A stretch of DNA of 64,000 nucleotides from contig NZ_SZXJ01000026.1 of assembly GCF_005281345.1 (NCBI RefSeq), forward strand, positions 1 through 64,000, given 5' to 3'. Of this stretch, positions 19,307-29,449 are shown in pieces. Source of the stretch: Citrobacter sp. wls619. Lineage in GTDB: Bacteria > Pseudomonadota > Gammaproteobacteria > Enterobacterales > Enterobacteriaceae. The notes below the pieces were generated by a model, which saw nothing but the letters and a program-made list of their open reading frames with translations, made no database searches and was not told the DNA's origin. Position numbers and translations under genes: made by a program. The first letter of the stretch is position 1; the number at the start of each line of letters is the position of its first letter.

Positions 19307-19412
19307 TTCATTAGCAGCGGCAACTACTCGTGCGCAAAACCCCGTGCTTTGTTGTTGGGCATGTTGGCGCGCATACGTTACTGCGGAATATTTATTCCAT
19401 GATATGTTAATA
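19307..19412 (-). pseudogene. truncated second copy of the amidase toxin 5' end
   Basis: On the minus strand this segment is nearly identical to the first ~95 nt of the amidase gene at 18710. It would encode SWNKYSAVTYARQ then HAQQQSTGFCARVVAAA, including the nucleophile Cys. The start codon position reads ATA instead of GTG, and similarity stops abruptly after AAA. It is a broken duplicate. The rest of 19203-19555 holds no recognisable gene; a short minus-strand frame (YFYYCGDWTKEEKDKA) adjoins the break. Confidence 0.75.
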
Positions 19413-19555
19413 AATCATTTATTTTTAGATGGATAATAGTTATTGCATTTTTTTAGTCAGCTGGAGTTAATAAAAATAAAAAAATAGGAATGACATGGAT
19501 GAAAGCTATAAATCTATGAAATGTAGCCTTCATACAGAAGGCTACATAAATAACG

Positions 19556-20248
19556 TCAGAAGAAATACTTCACACCAATACGAATCTGGTTTTGTTCGCG
19601 GTGATACGGCTCGACATTGCGATCTAACCAGCGTAACTCAAAATAGGGCAACCAGCGCTCGTTGATGCGGTATTTAAACGTATTGGTAATTTCCCAGTGA
19701 TGATCTTTACCGTTACTACTATTGAAGTCATTTACCCGAATAAAATAGTGTGGCTCAAAAGTGTAGGAAAACTTATCGGTAATAGTGAAGTTCCAGTAGT
19801 TACCTATCTCATAGGTGTCATTGTTATCCTGATCTCCGTTTAAATCAGTGGAACTGTAGTTATTATGATTATATCGGTTACGTACTGTCAGATTAAACCA
19901 CGGGGTGAATTTATAGTTAACATCCAGGTAAACGGCACCACCCGAACCAATACTCTTATCGTTTATCAGTCCGCCGGGCTGGATGGTTAATTTATCTGTC
20001 GGTTTAAATAACGGATACCAGCCCTCTATTTCGTTATAGCCGTGTTTTAACTCATCCTTGCGTTGCATGGTATAGGTGTTGGTGAGCATGATACCCGCGC
20101 CCATATCGGAGTTATAGCCGACGCGCAGCATGACCTCCATCTGATCGGAGGCCAGATTGTAAGCTTCACGGTTCTCTACATAAGCACCGGCGAAAACAGA
20201 GGTGGATACCACAGAGGATAAGAGAATTATTGTATTTAATTTTTTCAT
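19556..20248 (-). CDS. ompL: outer membrane porin OmpL
   Basis: A 230-residue precursor, the same length as E. coli OmpL (YshA), of the KdgM/OmpL family of small monomeric beta-barrels. Signal peptide MKKLNTIILLSSVVSTSVFA is followed by alternating amphipathic strands and a C-terminal Phe (IRIGVKYFF). It is the last gene of the sulfoquinovose cluster and probably helps sulfoquinovose or its glycosides cross the outer membrane. The ATG at 20248 starts the signal peptide; 12 upstream codons are ignored. Confidence 0.93.
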   Translation of the reverse strand: MKKLNTIILLSSVVSTSVFAGAYVENREAYNLASDQMEVMLRVGYNSDMGAGIMLTNTYTMQRKDELKHGYNEIEGWYPLFKPTDKLTIQPGGLINDKSIGSGGAVYLDVNYKFTPWFNLTVRNRYNHNNYSSTDLNGDQDNNDTYEIGNYWNFTITDKFSYTFEPHYFIRVNDFNSSNGKDHHWEITNTFKYRINERWLPYFELRWLDRNVEPYHREQNQIRIGVKYFF

Positions 20249-20314
20249 AATAAATCCATTTTTTAAGCGTAGGGAGGCCGCCATCCATTAAGATGGAATA
20301 GGCGGCAATTATTT

Positions 20315-21733
20315 TTATATGCTTACAGCAGAGGTTTTCTTTTTATGGCTAATGCGTTCTGGTTGAATGTTATTTTTCTTCCGTTGACTGATTTCCTCAA
20401 TGATAAAAGCAAAACGGGCTTCGCTGAGTTTATAAAAGAACCCCATCGTGATGGCCGCAATAATTGCCAGCCCGCAGGGCCAGAGAAAAATAAGCTGGCG
20501 CAAACCCAGCAAGGTTGCATCACTCTGGGCGATATTGGGGATATAACCGATTTGTGTCAGCATAATCCCTGGCAGGAAACCGGCCAGCGCCGCAGAAATT
20601 TTGCGTGAAAAGGTGTAACCCGTATAGACAGAACCTTCAGCGCGGATCCCCGTTTTCCACTCCCCATAATCCACCGTATCCGGGACCAGTGCCCAGTTCA
20701 GGCTGTTAACAAAAGCGGTTCCGAAGAAGGCTAAGCAAGAGAAAATCACAAAATAAAAGGAGTTATAACCCCAAAAATAATTTAAAATATCGCCAGCGGC
20801 CCATAAAACCATACCTGCTAAATATACGCGTTTCTTGCCAAAGCATTTCACGGTCCAGGGGACTAACAAAACACCAATAATTACGCAACCCATACTAAAA
20901 AAACCCATCCAGGATAATAGGCTAATGTCATTTAGTACATATTGGGTATAATAAACCTGAATGGCGAGCTTGATATTAAATGCTGCGAGTGTGCACAAAT
21001 TTGCAATGCATAGAACTAATAGTGGTGGGTTGTGAAAAATTGCACAAAATGATTTGATTATACTTGTTTTATGCCCCGGCGAGAGGGGCTCAATGTAATG
21101 TTCTTTGGTTCCTTTATAACATAACATGATAAAAACAAAACCAAAGATAGAGAAAATTAAGGCTGCACAACCATAACCAATGGTAGTTGTAGAGAATAAA
21201 GATTGAAGAGGGATAAAAGCAACCGTACAGATTAATAAACCTATTGTTGCCCCACCCTGTCGAAAAGCTGCCAATTGTGCTCGTTCATTTGGATTTTTTG
21301 TTATTGCTGGAATCATGGCGCCATATGAACAGTTCATTAGACTGTAAAATAGACCGAATAGCATAAATAGACCAGTGGCAATAGCAGTCTTGAGCGGCAG
21401 GCTAAATGTTGTAGCAATAAACTGAACTGTCGCAATAATCGCGGATGGTACCGCTGCATACAGAATAAAAGGCCTGAATTTCCCCCTGGAACCGATGCTC
21501 TTTTGAGAGTCGAGAAGAAATCCGGTTAGCATATCTGTAAATGCAGTAAAGAATTTTGCTATAAGGAAAATAACCCCACCATAATATGCAGGCATTCCTA
21601 GCTCATCTGTGTAAAACTTGAGCAAATACAATGTGCCAATGCTTAGCATTAGATTGGAGCCAATATCACCCGCACCGTAAGCGAGTTTTTCTTTCAGGCT
21701 TAATTTTAGCGTTAGCGGATCATGGTCAGGCAT
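20315..21733 (-). CDS. yihO: sulfoquinovose importer (GPH family) YihO
   Basis: A 472-residue, 12-helix MFS permease of the glycoside-pentoside-hexuronide family. Family hallmarks include YGAGDIGSNL and DYGEWKTGIRAEGSVYTGYTF. In E. coli YihO is assigned to uptake of sulfoquinovose or its glyceryl glycoside. The ATG at 21733 follows AAGGAG. The C-terminus is slightly longer than in E. coli. It is closely similar to its neighbour yihP, consistent with an old tandem duplication. The gene is somewhat AT-richer than yihQ. Confidence 0.92.
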   Translation of the reverse strand: MPDHDPLTLKLSLKEKLAYGAGDIGSNLMLSIGTLYLLKFYTDELGMPAYYGGVIFLIAKFFTAFTDMLTGFLLDSQKSIGSRGKFRPFILYAAVPSAIIATVQFIATTFSLPLKTAIATGLFMLFGLFYSLMNCSYGAMIPAITKNPNERAQLAAFRQGGATIGLLICTVAFIPLQSLFSTTTIGYGCAALIFSIFGFVFIMLCYKGTKEHYIEPLSPGHKTSIIKSFCAIFHNPPLLVLCIANLCTLAAFNIKLAIQVYYTQYVLNDISLLSWMGFFSMGCVIIGVLLVPWTVKCFGKKRVYLAGMVLWAAGDILNYFWGYNSFYFVIFSCLAFFGTAFVNSLNWALVPDTVDYGEWKTGIRAEGSVYTGYTFSRKISAALAGFLPGIMLTQIGYIPNIAQSDATLLGLRQLIFLWPCGLAIIAAITMGFFYKLSEARFAFIIEEISQRKKNNIQPERISHKKKTSAVSI

Positions 21734-21778
21734 AACCACTCCTTACAACGCCCCGAAGGGCGTCTTTAATTATTATTG

Positions 21779-23161
21779 TTAAGCAGTACGTTTACGCGCT
21801 TCTATTTCTTCAACGATACGGAAGTACATTTTCTCGTTGAGGTTGTAAAAACAGCCCATTGTAATCATGGCGAGCACCGCCAGCACACAAGGATATATGA
21901 AGATCAACTGACGTAATCCTTCAACGGTGCTGGCCGATTGCACCATGTTTGGAACGTAGCCAATTTGCGTCAGCATCCATCCAGGGAAAAATCCAGCCAG
22001 CGCCTGGGACATTTTGCGAAAGAAGGTGAGCCCGGTATAAACTGTCCCTTCGGAACGAACACCAGTACGCCATTCGCCATATTCCACTGTATCTGAGACC
22101 AGCGCCCAGTTCAGACTGTTAACGAATGCTGAGCCGAAGAATGCCAGGCAGGAGAAGGCCACGAAACTCACCGAAGTGTCGCCGAGGCCGTAGTTAAGCA
22201 GATCGCCCACGGCCCAAATTATCAGTCCGCCGATATAGACTTTTTTCTTACCAAAGCGGCGAACTGCGGCGGGCATCAAAAAGACGCCGATGAATATACA
22301 ACCCATGCTGAAGAAGCCCATATAGGACAAAATAATCGGATCGTTCAGCACGTACTGGGTGTAATAGACTTGAATCGCCAGTTTGACATTAAATGCCGCA
22401 AGAGTGCAGAGGTTGGCAACGCACAGAATAAACAGTGGGCGATTACCCGCGATTGCGCGGAAGGATTGCAAAATTCCTGCTTTTTGCGCGGAATCAGTCT
22501 GTTTGACCTCAACATAACGCTCTTTAACACCCGCATAGCAAAGCCACATAAATAGCAGCCCGCATAACGAGAAAAGAGCTGCGGTTACGCCATATTGCAG
22601 TTGTTGATTGCCTTCAATCAAATTCATTACTGGTACAAACGCAACGGTGCCAATGAGAAGGCCTAAGGTGGATCCGCCCTGACGCCAGGCGGCCAGTGAG
22701 GCTCGTTCATTTGGATTTTTGGTTATGGCAGGCACCATCGCGCCATAAGAGCAGTTCATCAGGCTGTAGCACAATCCATACAGCATAAACAACAGCGTTG
22801 CGACGACCGTTTTGCCCGTAATTTCTAACGGTGTCCCTATAAAGTTGGCTGTAGCCAGCAGTGCTACCGGGAATGAGCCATACAGAACGAAAGGGCGAAA
22901 TTTACCTTTCGGTCCTATTTTTCGCCGCGAGTCGAGCACAATACCAGTGCCCATATCGGTAAATGCGGTAAAGAATTTAGCGATTAAGAAGATAATCCCA
23001 CCATAGGTTCCCGGGAGACCGAGGACATCAGTGTAAAATTTCAACAAATAGAGTGTGCCAATATCCAGCAGAATATTGGAACCCAGATCGCCTATGCCAT
23101 AAGCTATTTTTTCTTTAAGTGGCAGGCGTAGCATTGCCGGATCAGCAGAGGTCTGACTCAT
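21779..23161 (-). CDS. yihP: GPH-family permease YihP, putative DHPS exporter or sulfosugar transporter
   Basis: A 460-residue, 12-helix GPH transporter. It shares long blocks with YihO (NCSYGAMVPAITKNPNERA, QVYYTQYVLND, FVNSLNWAL). In E. coli it is proposed to export dihydroxypropanesulfonate, the sulfo-EMP end product, or to import sulfosugars. The ATG at 23161 with GGAG upstream matches the E. coli start MSQTSA. A separate TauE-like permease in this cluster makes the export role of YihP less certain here. Confidence 0.9.
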   Translation of the reverse strand: MSQTSADPAMLRLPLKEKIAYGIGDLGSNILLDIGTLYLLKFYTDVLGLPGTYGGIIFLIAKFFTAFTDMGTGIVLDSRRKIGPKGKFRPFVLYGSFPVALLATANFIGTPLEITGKTVVATLLFMLYGLCYSLMNCSYGAMVPAITKNPNERASLAAWRQGGSTLGLLIGTVAFVPVMNLIEGNQQLQYGVTAALFSLCGLLFMWLCYAGVKERYVEVKQTDSAQKAGILQSFRAIAGNRPLFILCVANLCTLAAFNVKLAIQVYYTQYVLNDPIILSYMGFFSMGCIFIGVFLMPAAVRRFGKKKVYIGGLIIWAVGDLLNYGLGDTSVSFVAFSCLAFFGSAFVNSLNWALVSDTVEYGEWRTGVRSEGTVYTGLTFFRKMSQALAGFFPGWMLTQIGYVPNMVQSASTVEGLRQLIFIYPCVLAVLAMITMGCFYNLNEKMYFRIVEEIEARKRTA

Positions 23162-23206
23162 TATTATTCTCCATGTGCCCGTGAGTTTCCCCACGGGCGA
23201 GCCGTA

Positions 23207-25243
23207 TTAGATATTGCGTAACGTGGCAAACAGTGACGCCCACTCACTCTTCGCGCGATAAAACACCGGAGGCTTGCCAATAGGCGCATCCACGGTAATT
23301 TCACCGCCCTGATAAGTTTCCCCAGTCCAGACGTTGACCCAGTTATCCTCTGGTAGATACAGCGTCCAGTCGTGCTTACCCTGCTCATGAACCGGCGCGA
23401 CCAGTAGATCCTGTCCCAACAGGTACTGATACTTCAGGGTGTAGGTCCGCGCATCGTTTTCGTAGTGCAGGAACAACGGGCGCATAACCGGTAGCCCGGT
23501 GGCGCTGTTTTGTGCGACGGCCTGTTTGAGGTACGGTTTCAGGGTGGTGAACACGGTGGTCATGCGGGCAAAGTGGGCGATAGTTTCGCTGTCGCCATCA
23601 AACTGCCAGTTATCGCCGGGGCGGTTGCCTTCGTGGGTACGCATCATCGGGGTGAAGGCGCTAAAATCACACCAGCGCAGCAGCAGCTCTTTGCTGCGTT
23701 TCATGTCAAACAGCGTGGTGTAACCGCCAATATCGCTGTGGTGCAGGCCGTGGCCGGTCATCGCCAGCGACAGCGCCGCAGGAACGACGGAAGCCAGGCC
23801 ATCGTCGAGGCTCCAGTCAACGTTCTGATCGCCAGCCCACATCATGGTGGAATACTTTTGACTACCGGTGTAACCCGCGCGCATAAAGAACAGGATTTCA
23901 CCAAGCTTGCCGGTTTCCTGTAACGCTTCGTAGTTACATTTCGCCCACAGCGTGGGCCAGGCGTTATGCATGATCTCGGCGCTGACGCCGTTATGCAGAT
24001 ATGTGTCGGTCGGCAGATATTCACCGAAGTCCGCCATCCAGCCGCCGCAGCCCAGCTCGATCATGTTCTTTTTGATGACTTCTTTGAACCAGTCGTAGGC
24101 TTCGGGGTTGGTCAGATCGACCACACCGCCGTAAAACTCGCCGAACTCAACCAGATAGTCATCGCCGGAAGCATCTTTCGCCAGATAACCACGTGCTGCG
24201 GCTTCTGCGCACAGGTCTTTATCGCTGGCAACATAGGGGTTGATATAGGAGAGAAACTGCACGCCTTCTTCTTTCCACTGCTTAATACGGTTATCCAACT
24301 GCGGATAGTTGTCGCTGTTCCACTTCCAGTTCCACATCACGCGCTTGCCAAAGGAAGTCATGCGGATCCCGGACCAGTCCTGCGCCCAGATGCCGTTTAC
24401 CTTCACGCCCGCATTACGCATGGTGTCCAGTTTGTTCTGGCAAATCTCAGTACCGCCCTGAATACCGAGCGTGACGCCGTCGTAAATCCAGTCCGGCAAC
24501 TCCGGCTGGCGACCTAACAGCGCGGTCAGTTTTTCCAGCAGGGAAATATACGTGTCGGCGCACTCAACGCGCAGGGTGGTTTTGTCTTCCCACAGCGCCA
24601 GCTCGTGATACTCCGGTGCGCTGAAGTCGAAATTCATATAGCAGCTGTTATCAACGTGGCAGTAGTACTTTTGCGTGCTGACAAAGGTCGGTTGCGGGAA
24701 GAAAGTCCAGTAATAGTCACCACCGGCATTTTCTTTGCAATCCGCCTGCCAGGTGACATAGCTATTCTTATTCCGACCCACGCCTTGTTCGCTGGTCCAC
24801 AATGGGAAGGGCTTGCCGCGTAAGTCGAAGTAAGAGAACTGTTCACCGCAGCCGTAGATGTGGTCGTCCGCTCTGGCGGCCAGACGCAACCAAATGCGGT
24901 TATGACTGGGATCATCGTTATGCAGATCCAGCTTCAGACGACCCTGTTCATCGGTGGAAATGTGTAGCGTGGCAGTGATGGTATTACCGCGGCTGAAATC
25001 TACCCGCCAACCGTCAGGCGACTCGCTGACTGTGGCGTCGGTTAGAGCAATCTTCTCATTGAGCTTGTCTTTGATGCTGAAGTTGCCGCGAAACATGTCA
25101 ATATCGGCAACGCCAGCGCCGATCCACAGGCAGGGGAGATCTGTGCTGTGACGCAAAATCAGGCGCTGGTGGTACGTTAGCGTAAAGCCATCAATATTCT
25201 TTTCTATCAGGACAGAGGATAAATGCCTACTTTGCGAGCTCAT
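23207..25243 (-). CDS. yihQ: sulfoquinovosidase YihQ
   Basis: A 678-residue GH31 retaining alpha-glycosidase that releases sulfoquinovose from sulfoquinovosyl glycerol/diacylglycerol headgroups. All residues defined for E. coli YihQ are at the same positions: nucleophile Asp405 (WMADFGEYL), acid/base Asp472 (WAGDQNVDW), and the sulfonate-binding set Arg301, Trp304 and Tyr508. It lacks a signal peptide and acts in the cytoplasm. Entry point of the sulfo-EMP pathway encoded here. Confidence 0.97.
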   Translation of the reverse strand: MSSQSRHLSSVLIEKNIDGFTLTYHQRLILRHSTDLPCLWIGAGVADIDMFRGNFSIKDKLNEKIALTDATVSESPDGWRVDFSRGNTITATLHISTDEQGRLKLDLHNDDPSHNRIWLRLAARADDHIYGCGEQFSYFDLRGKPFPLWTSEQGVGRNKNSYVTWQADCKENAGGDYYWTFFPQPTFVSTQKYYCHVDNSCYMNFDFSAPEYHELALWEDKTTLRVECADTYISLLEKLTALLGRQPELPDWIYDGVTLGIQGGTEICQNKLDTMRNAGVKVNGIWAQDWSGIRMTSFGKRVMWNWKWNSDNYPQLDNRIKQWKEEGVQFLSYINPYVASDKDLCAEAAARGYLAKDASGDDYLVEFGEFYGGVVDLTNPEAYDWFKEVIKKNMIELGCGGWMADFGEYLPTDTYLHNGVSAEIMHNAWPTLWAKCNYEALQETGKLGEILFFMRAGYTGSQKYSTMMWAGDQNVDWSLDDGLASVVPAALSLAMTGHGLHHSDIGGYTTLFDMKRSKELLLRWCDFSAFTPMMRTHEGNRPGDNWQFDGDSETIAHFARMTTVFTTLKPYLKQAVAQNSATGLPVMRPLFLHYENDARTYTLKYQYLLGQDLLVAPVHEQGKHDWTLYLPEDNWVNVWTGETYQGGEITVDAPIGKPPVFYRAKSEWASLFATLRNI

Positions 25244-25365
25244 AAAATATTCTCCATGAAATTGAGGAACGCGAGCATACTGATTGGTTATGGTTTGCTA
25301 TTATTCATTAGCCTTAAATAGTTATGCGCTACCCTTAAGTAGCGCTTGAACAAGACAAACTCTTA

Positions 25366-26241
25366 TTATTTGCTAGCATCCACTTTACGAATCTCAGCGA
25401 TTTTTTTACCTAAAAGCATTTGTAATACTGCCAACAATACAAATGGTGGTAGAAGCGCAGTGATAGCTGAAATACCCAATGCACCTTTTATTAACATTGC
25501 ACCCGAAGCGATTAATAATAAAAATACTAAAACACGGAATACTTTTACCGAAATGCGCTTATGCACATATTGCCCAACCAAGGAACCGAGTATCATTGTA
25601 GGAATACAGAAAATAACCAGTTTAAATGTCGAAATTGTTAATATTCCACTCGTTGCCAGACCGCCGACAACGGCAATGTTGTTAGCCGTAAAGAACGCAT
25701 TCAGCGTACCGCGAAAAGCGGCTGGACCCAGGTTACGTAGCATTCCATACATCACAACTGGTGGTCCGTTTGTGGAAAAGGCCGCTCCTAACGCACCAGC
25801 AACTGCCCCTAACGGCGCCGCAATCCAACGTCTGTCATAGATGGGTAGGCGAGGAATAAACATACTGTAGAATGAGTAGAGAATAAGAAAACCGCCCAAT
25901 CCTATTTTCATAATGTGGTCAGGCAGATAGGAAAGTGCATATAAACCTACCGGAATGCCAAGGAAAGAGAAGCCGATAAGAACGGCAGCCGATCGCCAGT
26001 CCGTTTCTTTACGAGATAACCATGTGGCATAAATGGCGGTTGCTGTTCCTACAATAACAGAAAGTGGTGTTGCCATTTTTACCGGTAGCATCAGGGTGAT
26101 GAGCGGCATGGTTGTCAATCCACCACCAAAGCCAGCACATATTCCTACGAATGTATAAAGAAACATTAAGGCGATAACGGTGTATATAACATTAGATTCC
26201 AACATCACGCCATCAGGTGTAAATAAATTAAAGAAATCCAT
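25366..26241 (-). CDS. TauE/SafE-family permease inserted in the sulfoquinovose cluster
   Basis: A 291-residue membrane protein with about eight hydrophobic segments. It carries the TauE/SafE repeat pattern (GFGGGLTTMPLITLML near 37-52; PLGAVAGALGAAFSTNGPPVVMYG in the second half). Family members export sulfite, sulfoacetate and other C2/C3 sulfonates. It sits between yihQ and yihR on the same strand, where E. coli has no gene. From context I infer export of dihydroxypropanesulfonate or sulfite. The gene looks AT-richer than yihQ, hinting at later acquisition. The substrate is not shown by sequence. Confidence 0.8.
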   Translation of the reverse strand: MDFFNLFTPDGVMLESNVIYTVIALMFLYTFVGICAGFGGGLTTMPLITLMLPVKMATPLSVIVGTATAIYATWLSRKETDWRSAAVLIGFSFLGIPVGLYALSYLPDHIMKIGLGGFLILYSFYSMFIPRLPIYDRRWIAAPLGAVAGALGAAFSTNGPPVVMYGMLRNLGPAAFRGTLNAFFTANNIAVVGGLATSGILTISTFKLVIFCIPTMILGSLVGQYVHKRISVKVFRVLVFLLLIASGAMLIKGALGISAITALLPPFVLLAVLQMLLGKKIAEIRKVDASK

Positions 26242-26329
26242 TATAATTCCTTCATTATCAAATTCTAAAATATTACCGTGAACTTTTTAAGTCAGGGTAA
26301 TGGGTATCCTGCACAAATAAATACTTGAA

Positions 26330-27217
26330 CTATATGCATTCACCGTGAATATTAAAAAATAATGTATGCTGCTGTTTTGGTTTAAGTAATAGTAAGTCGA
26401 TCCCAGAGTTAAAGGCATTAGGTGGACAACTCATCGGCTCGATAGCTAATCCCTGACGATTCAACTTTTCGCCACTATAGACCTGAAGCCACGGCTGATC
26501 GGAACACAAACTAACAGCCAACTGCTGTTGTTCGTTAATAATTTTCGCCTCCCACCGCTCGCCGCAAGTTTTGAAAGTATGATCAATCCGTTTATCACCG
26601 ATTTTTTGTTGGACGGAATAGTCCAAATTCAGCTCATCGACGCGAAGTAACGTTGTTGAGTTAGACTGTGTATCGAAAGCAAAAACCTCATTTGCAGGAA
26701 GCAGCAGCGTATAGTCATCAACAGGCGTTAAATCACAGGTTAAATAAGGGTGAATACCGACTCCGTAAGGTGCTGATTTATCGCCGACATTTTGGCTAAT
26801 TATCTCAACGGACAGCCCAGTTGTTGCGTCCAGTGAGTAAATCACTCGTGAGATCAATGCGAATGGGTAGCCATAGCTTGGTGGCAGAAATATGGAAAAT
26901 GAGGCTTTTTCTGCCGTTAATTCATCAATTTGCCAGTCTCGCCATGCAAGTAAACCGTGAATAGCGGTATTAGAACCATGTTCATTAATCGGTAGCTGAT
27001 ACTCATGCCCATCATGCTGATAGATGCCATTGGCAATACGATTTGGCCAAGGGATTAATACCTTACCCAGATGAGCAAGAGGCATCTCTTCTGGTTTATG
27101 AGGTATAACCAGATGTTTGCCCTGCCAGGTTAATTCGGCAAGACCGGCACCAACTGAAACTATTTGCGCCCGGTAATCACCTGCAGCGAGTAATATCGTA
27201 TTCCCACCACTATGCAT
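26330..27217 (-). CDS. yihR: sulfoquinovose mutarotase-like aldose 1-epimerase YihR
   Basis: A 295-residue galactose mutarotase-fold protein. The family catalytic histidine segments appear as NTAIHGLLAWRDW and APYGVGIHPYLTC, with the Glu of LAIEPMSCPPNAF near the C-terminus. YihR interconverts the anomers of sulfoquinovose so that the isomerase YihS gets its substrate. The ATG at 27217 has AAGG upstream; a GTG three codons earlier is possible. Confidence 0.9.
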   Translation of the reverse strand: MHSGGNTILLAAGDYRAQIVSVGAGLAELTWQGKHLVIPHKPEEMPLAHLGKVLIPWPNRIANGIYQHDGHEYQLPINEHGSNTAIHGLLAWRDWQIDELTAEKASFSIFLPPSYGYPFALISRVIYSLDATTGLSVEIISQNVGDKSAPYGVGIHPYLTCDLTPVDDYTLLLPANEVFAFDTQSNSTTLLRVDELNLDYSVQQKIGDKRIDHTFKTCGERWEAKIINEQQQLAVSLCSDQPWLQVYSGEKLNRQGLAIEPMSCPPNAFNSGIDLLLLKPKQQHTLFFNIHGECI

Positions 27218-27303
27218 ACATATCACCTTAATATTAGATATCCTTACTAAACAACGGCATATGCAACATTCATTTGCTGATATGCCGTCTTTACCAGGCT
27301 TAT

Positions 27304-28545
27304 TTATTTCGCATTGATATCTAACAAACCCGCTGCTACGGCTGGAGCCAGCCCTGGAGCGAGCGGAATGCGTGGGATTACCAGGCAGTGCAGCAGGTGA
27401 TAAATGTCCTGCTTACCGTCCCAGACTTTGGTGGTCACTTTGTTGTCAGCATCCAACTCTTGCCACCATGAACCATTTTCATAGTCCATCAGGTATTTAA
27501 TGCAGTAATCCCACCATGTCTGATACCAGGTTTCGTATTGACGATCCCCTGTTACGGTATAGAGGGCATAGGCTGTCCCCATTGCTTCTACAATTGGCCA
27601 GCGTACACGTTCGCGTACAACAGGTTTCCCTTCCCAATCAACGGTATACACAATACCGTCTGCCCCATCTGGAGCCCAGGCATCGCGTACTGTAGCGTGG
27701 AACAAACCTTTAGCATCTTCCAGCAGCCATGCTGGGGGTTGTTCGCATCTGGCTTCCAGCGCTGCGTGGATATGCAGCATTAAACGACCCCATTCGATCC
27801 AATGGCCTGGCGTGCCGCCAAATGCACGGAAACGGTGTGCTGGATTTTCTTTGTTATAGTCGCGGATAGGATTCCATTGAGCATCAAAGTGCTCATTCAC
27901 ACGGTAATGATTGTTTCTGGCTACATCATGAATGATGACGGATGCGATTCTGATAGCGCGATCCAGCCATTTTTTGTCATGGGTAACGTCATAAACGATC
28001 AGGAAAGCCTCGACCGCGTGCATGTTGGCGTTACCGCCGCGGTAATCTTCCGTCTGGCTGAAGGCTTCGTCCCAGGACTCAAGGCACATCTGCTCTTCTT
28101 CACTCCAGAAGTATTTCTCAATAACTTCTATGGTGTAATCCAGTAATTTCCTGGCTTCAGGATGTCCGGTTGTTACTGCGCTGGCTGCGCCCAGCAGTGC
28201 AAAAAAGTGTTGATACCCTTGTTTGGAGGCATCCATCACGCCTTCGTCATTCACGCAGGCATACCAACCACCGTATTTTTTATCGAGTAACGCGCCATTC
28301 ATAGCCTTGATGCCGTGATCAACCAGATCATAGGCCCCTGGCCTGCCCATAGCCGCGGCCACAGAGTAAACGTGTAACATTCGGGCAGTAATCCATAGAT
28401 GAGTCCCCATCTCTTCTTTAATTTGCCCCTTGTTACCCAGCCAGCCAAATCCGGTAGGGACAGCAGCATTTTTACCAAAGTTAAAGATGCGGTCGGTTTC
28501 CTGTTCCAGCCAGCGGTTGTGGCTCAATGTGTTAAACCATTTCAT
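27304..28545 (-). CDS. yihS: sulfoquinovose isomerase YihS
   Basis: A 413-residue (alpha/alpha)6-barrel aldose-ketose isomerase of the N-acylglucosamine 2-epimerase family. It converts sulfoquinovose to 6-deoxy-6-sulfofructose (and sulforhamnose). Near-identical to E. coli YihS over its whole length, with the conserved motifs [13 protein letters not shown] and [14 protein letters not shown] carrying the catalytic histidines. Second step of sulfo-EMP; 15 nt after yihT. Confidence 0.96.
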   Translation of the reverse strand: MKWFNTLSHNRWLEQETDRIFNFGKNAAVPTGFGWLGNKGQIKEEMGTHLWITARMLHVYSVAAAMGRPGAYDLVDHGIKAMNGALLDKKYGGWYACVNDEGVMDASKQGYQHFFALLGAASAVTTGHPEARKLLDYTIEVIEKYFWSEEEQMCLESWDEAFSQTEDYRGGNANMHAVEAFLIVYDVTHDKKWLDRAIRIASVIIHDVARNNHYRVNEHFDAQWNPIRDYNKENPAHRFRAFGGTPGHWIEWGRLMLHIHAALEARCEQPPAWLLEDAKGLFHATVRDAWAPDGADGIVYTVDWEGKPVVRERVRWPIVEAMGTAYALYTVTGDRQYETWYQTWWDYCIKYLMDYENGSWWQELDADNKVTTKVWDGKQDIYHLLHCLVIPRIPLAPGLAPAVAAGLLDINAK

Positions 28546-28560
28546 TCTTTGATCCTCGTA

Positions 28561-29439
28561 TTAGCGGCGACGGGCCATCATTTCATCGACAATGTCACCT
28601 AAGCGTTGCAATTTAGGTGCGGAAACATCACGCAGCATCAGTTCGGTATCCGGCAGGCCAACAACCGATGACCAGACCGCACGTCCGGCCAGGAAGCCGG
28701 ATGCGCCAGCGGTCATTGCTACGCTGACCGCGCGCGGGAACAGTTTTTCATCCACACCAGAGGAGAGAATGACCCACGGCATGTTGATGTTTTCATTCAG
28801 GCGCTGGGAGGCGCTAAGCAGTTCTTGTTGGGTACCTTTGCCGTACAGCGGCATTTCGACCTTGTAGAGATCGGCGCCGCTGTCACCCAGCTCTTTTGCG
28901 GCCTCGATTATGGCCTGCTCACGATCGAACTTATCGCCACGGCGCGGTGGACGCACAACCGGTTCGATAATGCTCAGCAGGCCGTTGACGTGGCATAGCT
29001 CATTGAATTCTTTCACCATATCAAGACGCTGTTGGGCATCTTCGTCGCTGCGCCACAGTACCAGCAGCTTCAGCGCCTTCGCGCCGTCCTGTTTCACGGC
29101 CTGCGGGTCGATTTTTTTATCAATCACCACGCTATCGACCGGAATACCATTACCCGGAATGAACTCATCCGCGGCCACAATCATGCCGCAGCTTTTCGCG
29201 ATGGCATGTTGTTCCACAACCTGGCGGTAGCAGAACTGCTGATCGACCAGGATCGCAGAGGCATAGGGAGAAAGGATCTTCGCTGCATTCACTTTGAAAT
29301 CAGTCAGCACGCTGTCGCTCACCGGGGATTTCGCACCCGCAGCGGCAAACATTAAGCGCATGGCTTCGCGCTGATCGACTGCCAGCATGGCAAAACCGCC
29401 GGAAGCTCGGGTGATGTCTTTCAGGGTGTACTTCGTCAT
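28561..29439 (-). CDS. yihT: sulfofructose-1-phosphate aldolase YihT
   Basis: A 292-residue class I aldolase of the LacD/tagatose-bisphosphate type. It splits 6-deoxy-6-sulfofructose-1-phosphate into DHAP and sulfolactaldehyde. The Schiff-base lysine is Lys193 in [11 protein letters not shown], and the phosphate-site loop [11 protein letters not shown] follows. Length equals the E. coli enzyme. It lies in the yihU-T-S transcriptional unit, 10 nt after yihU. Confidence 0.96.
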   Translation of the reverse strand: MTKYTLKDITRASGGFAMLAVDQREAMRLMFAAAGAKSPVSDSVLTDFKVNAAKILSPYASAILVDQQFCYRQVVEQHAIAKSCGMIVAADEFIPGNGIPVDSVVIDKKIDPQAVKQDGAKALKLLVLWRSDEDAQQRLDMVKEFNELCHVNGLLSIIEPVVRPPRRGDKFDREQAIIEAAKELGDSGADLYKVEMPLYGKGTQQELLSASQRLNENINMPWVILSSGVDEKLFPRAVSVAMTAGASGFLAGRAVWSSVVGLPDTELMLRDVSAPKLQRLGDIVDEMMARRR

Positions 29440-29449
29440 TGTTCAGTCC

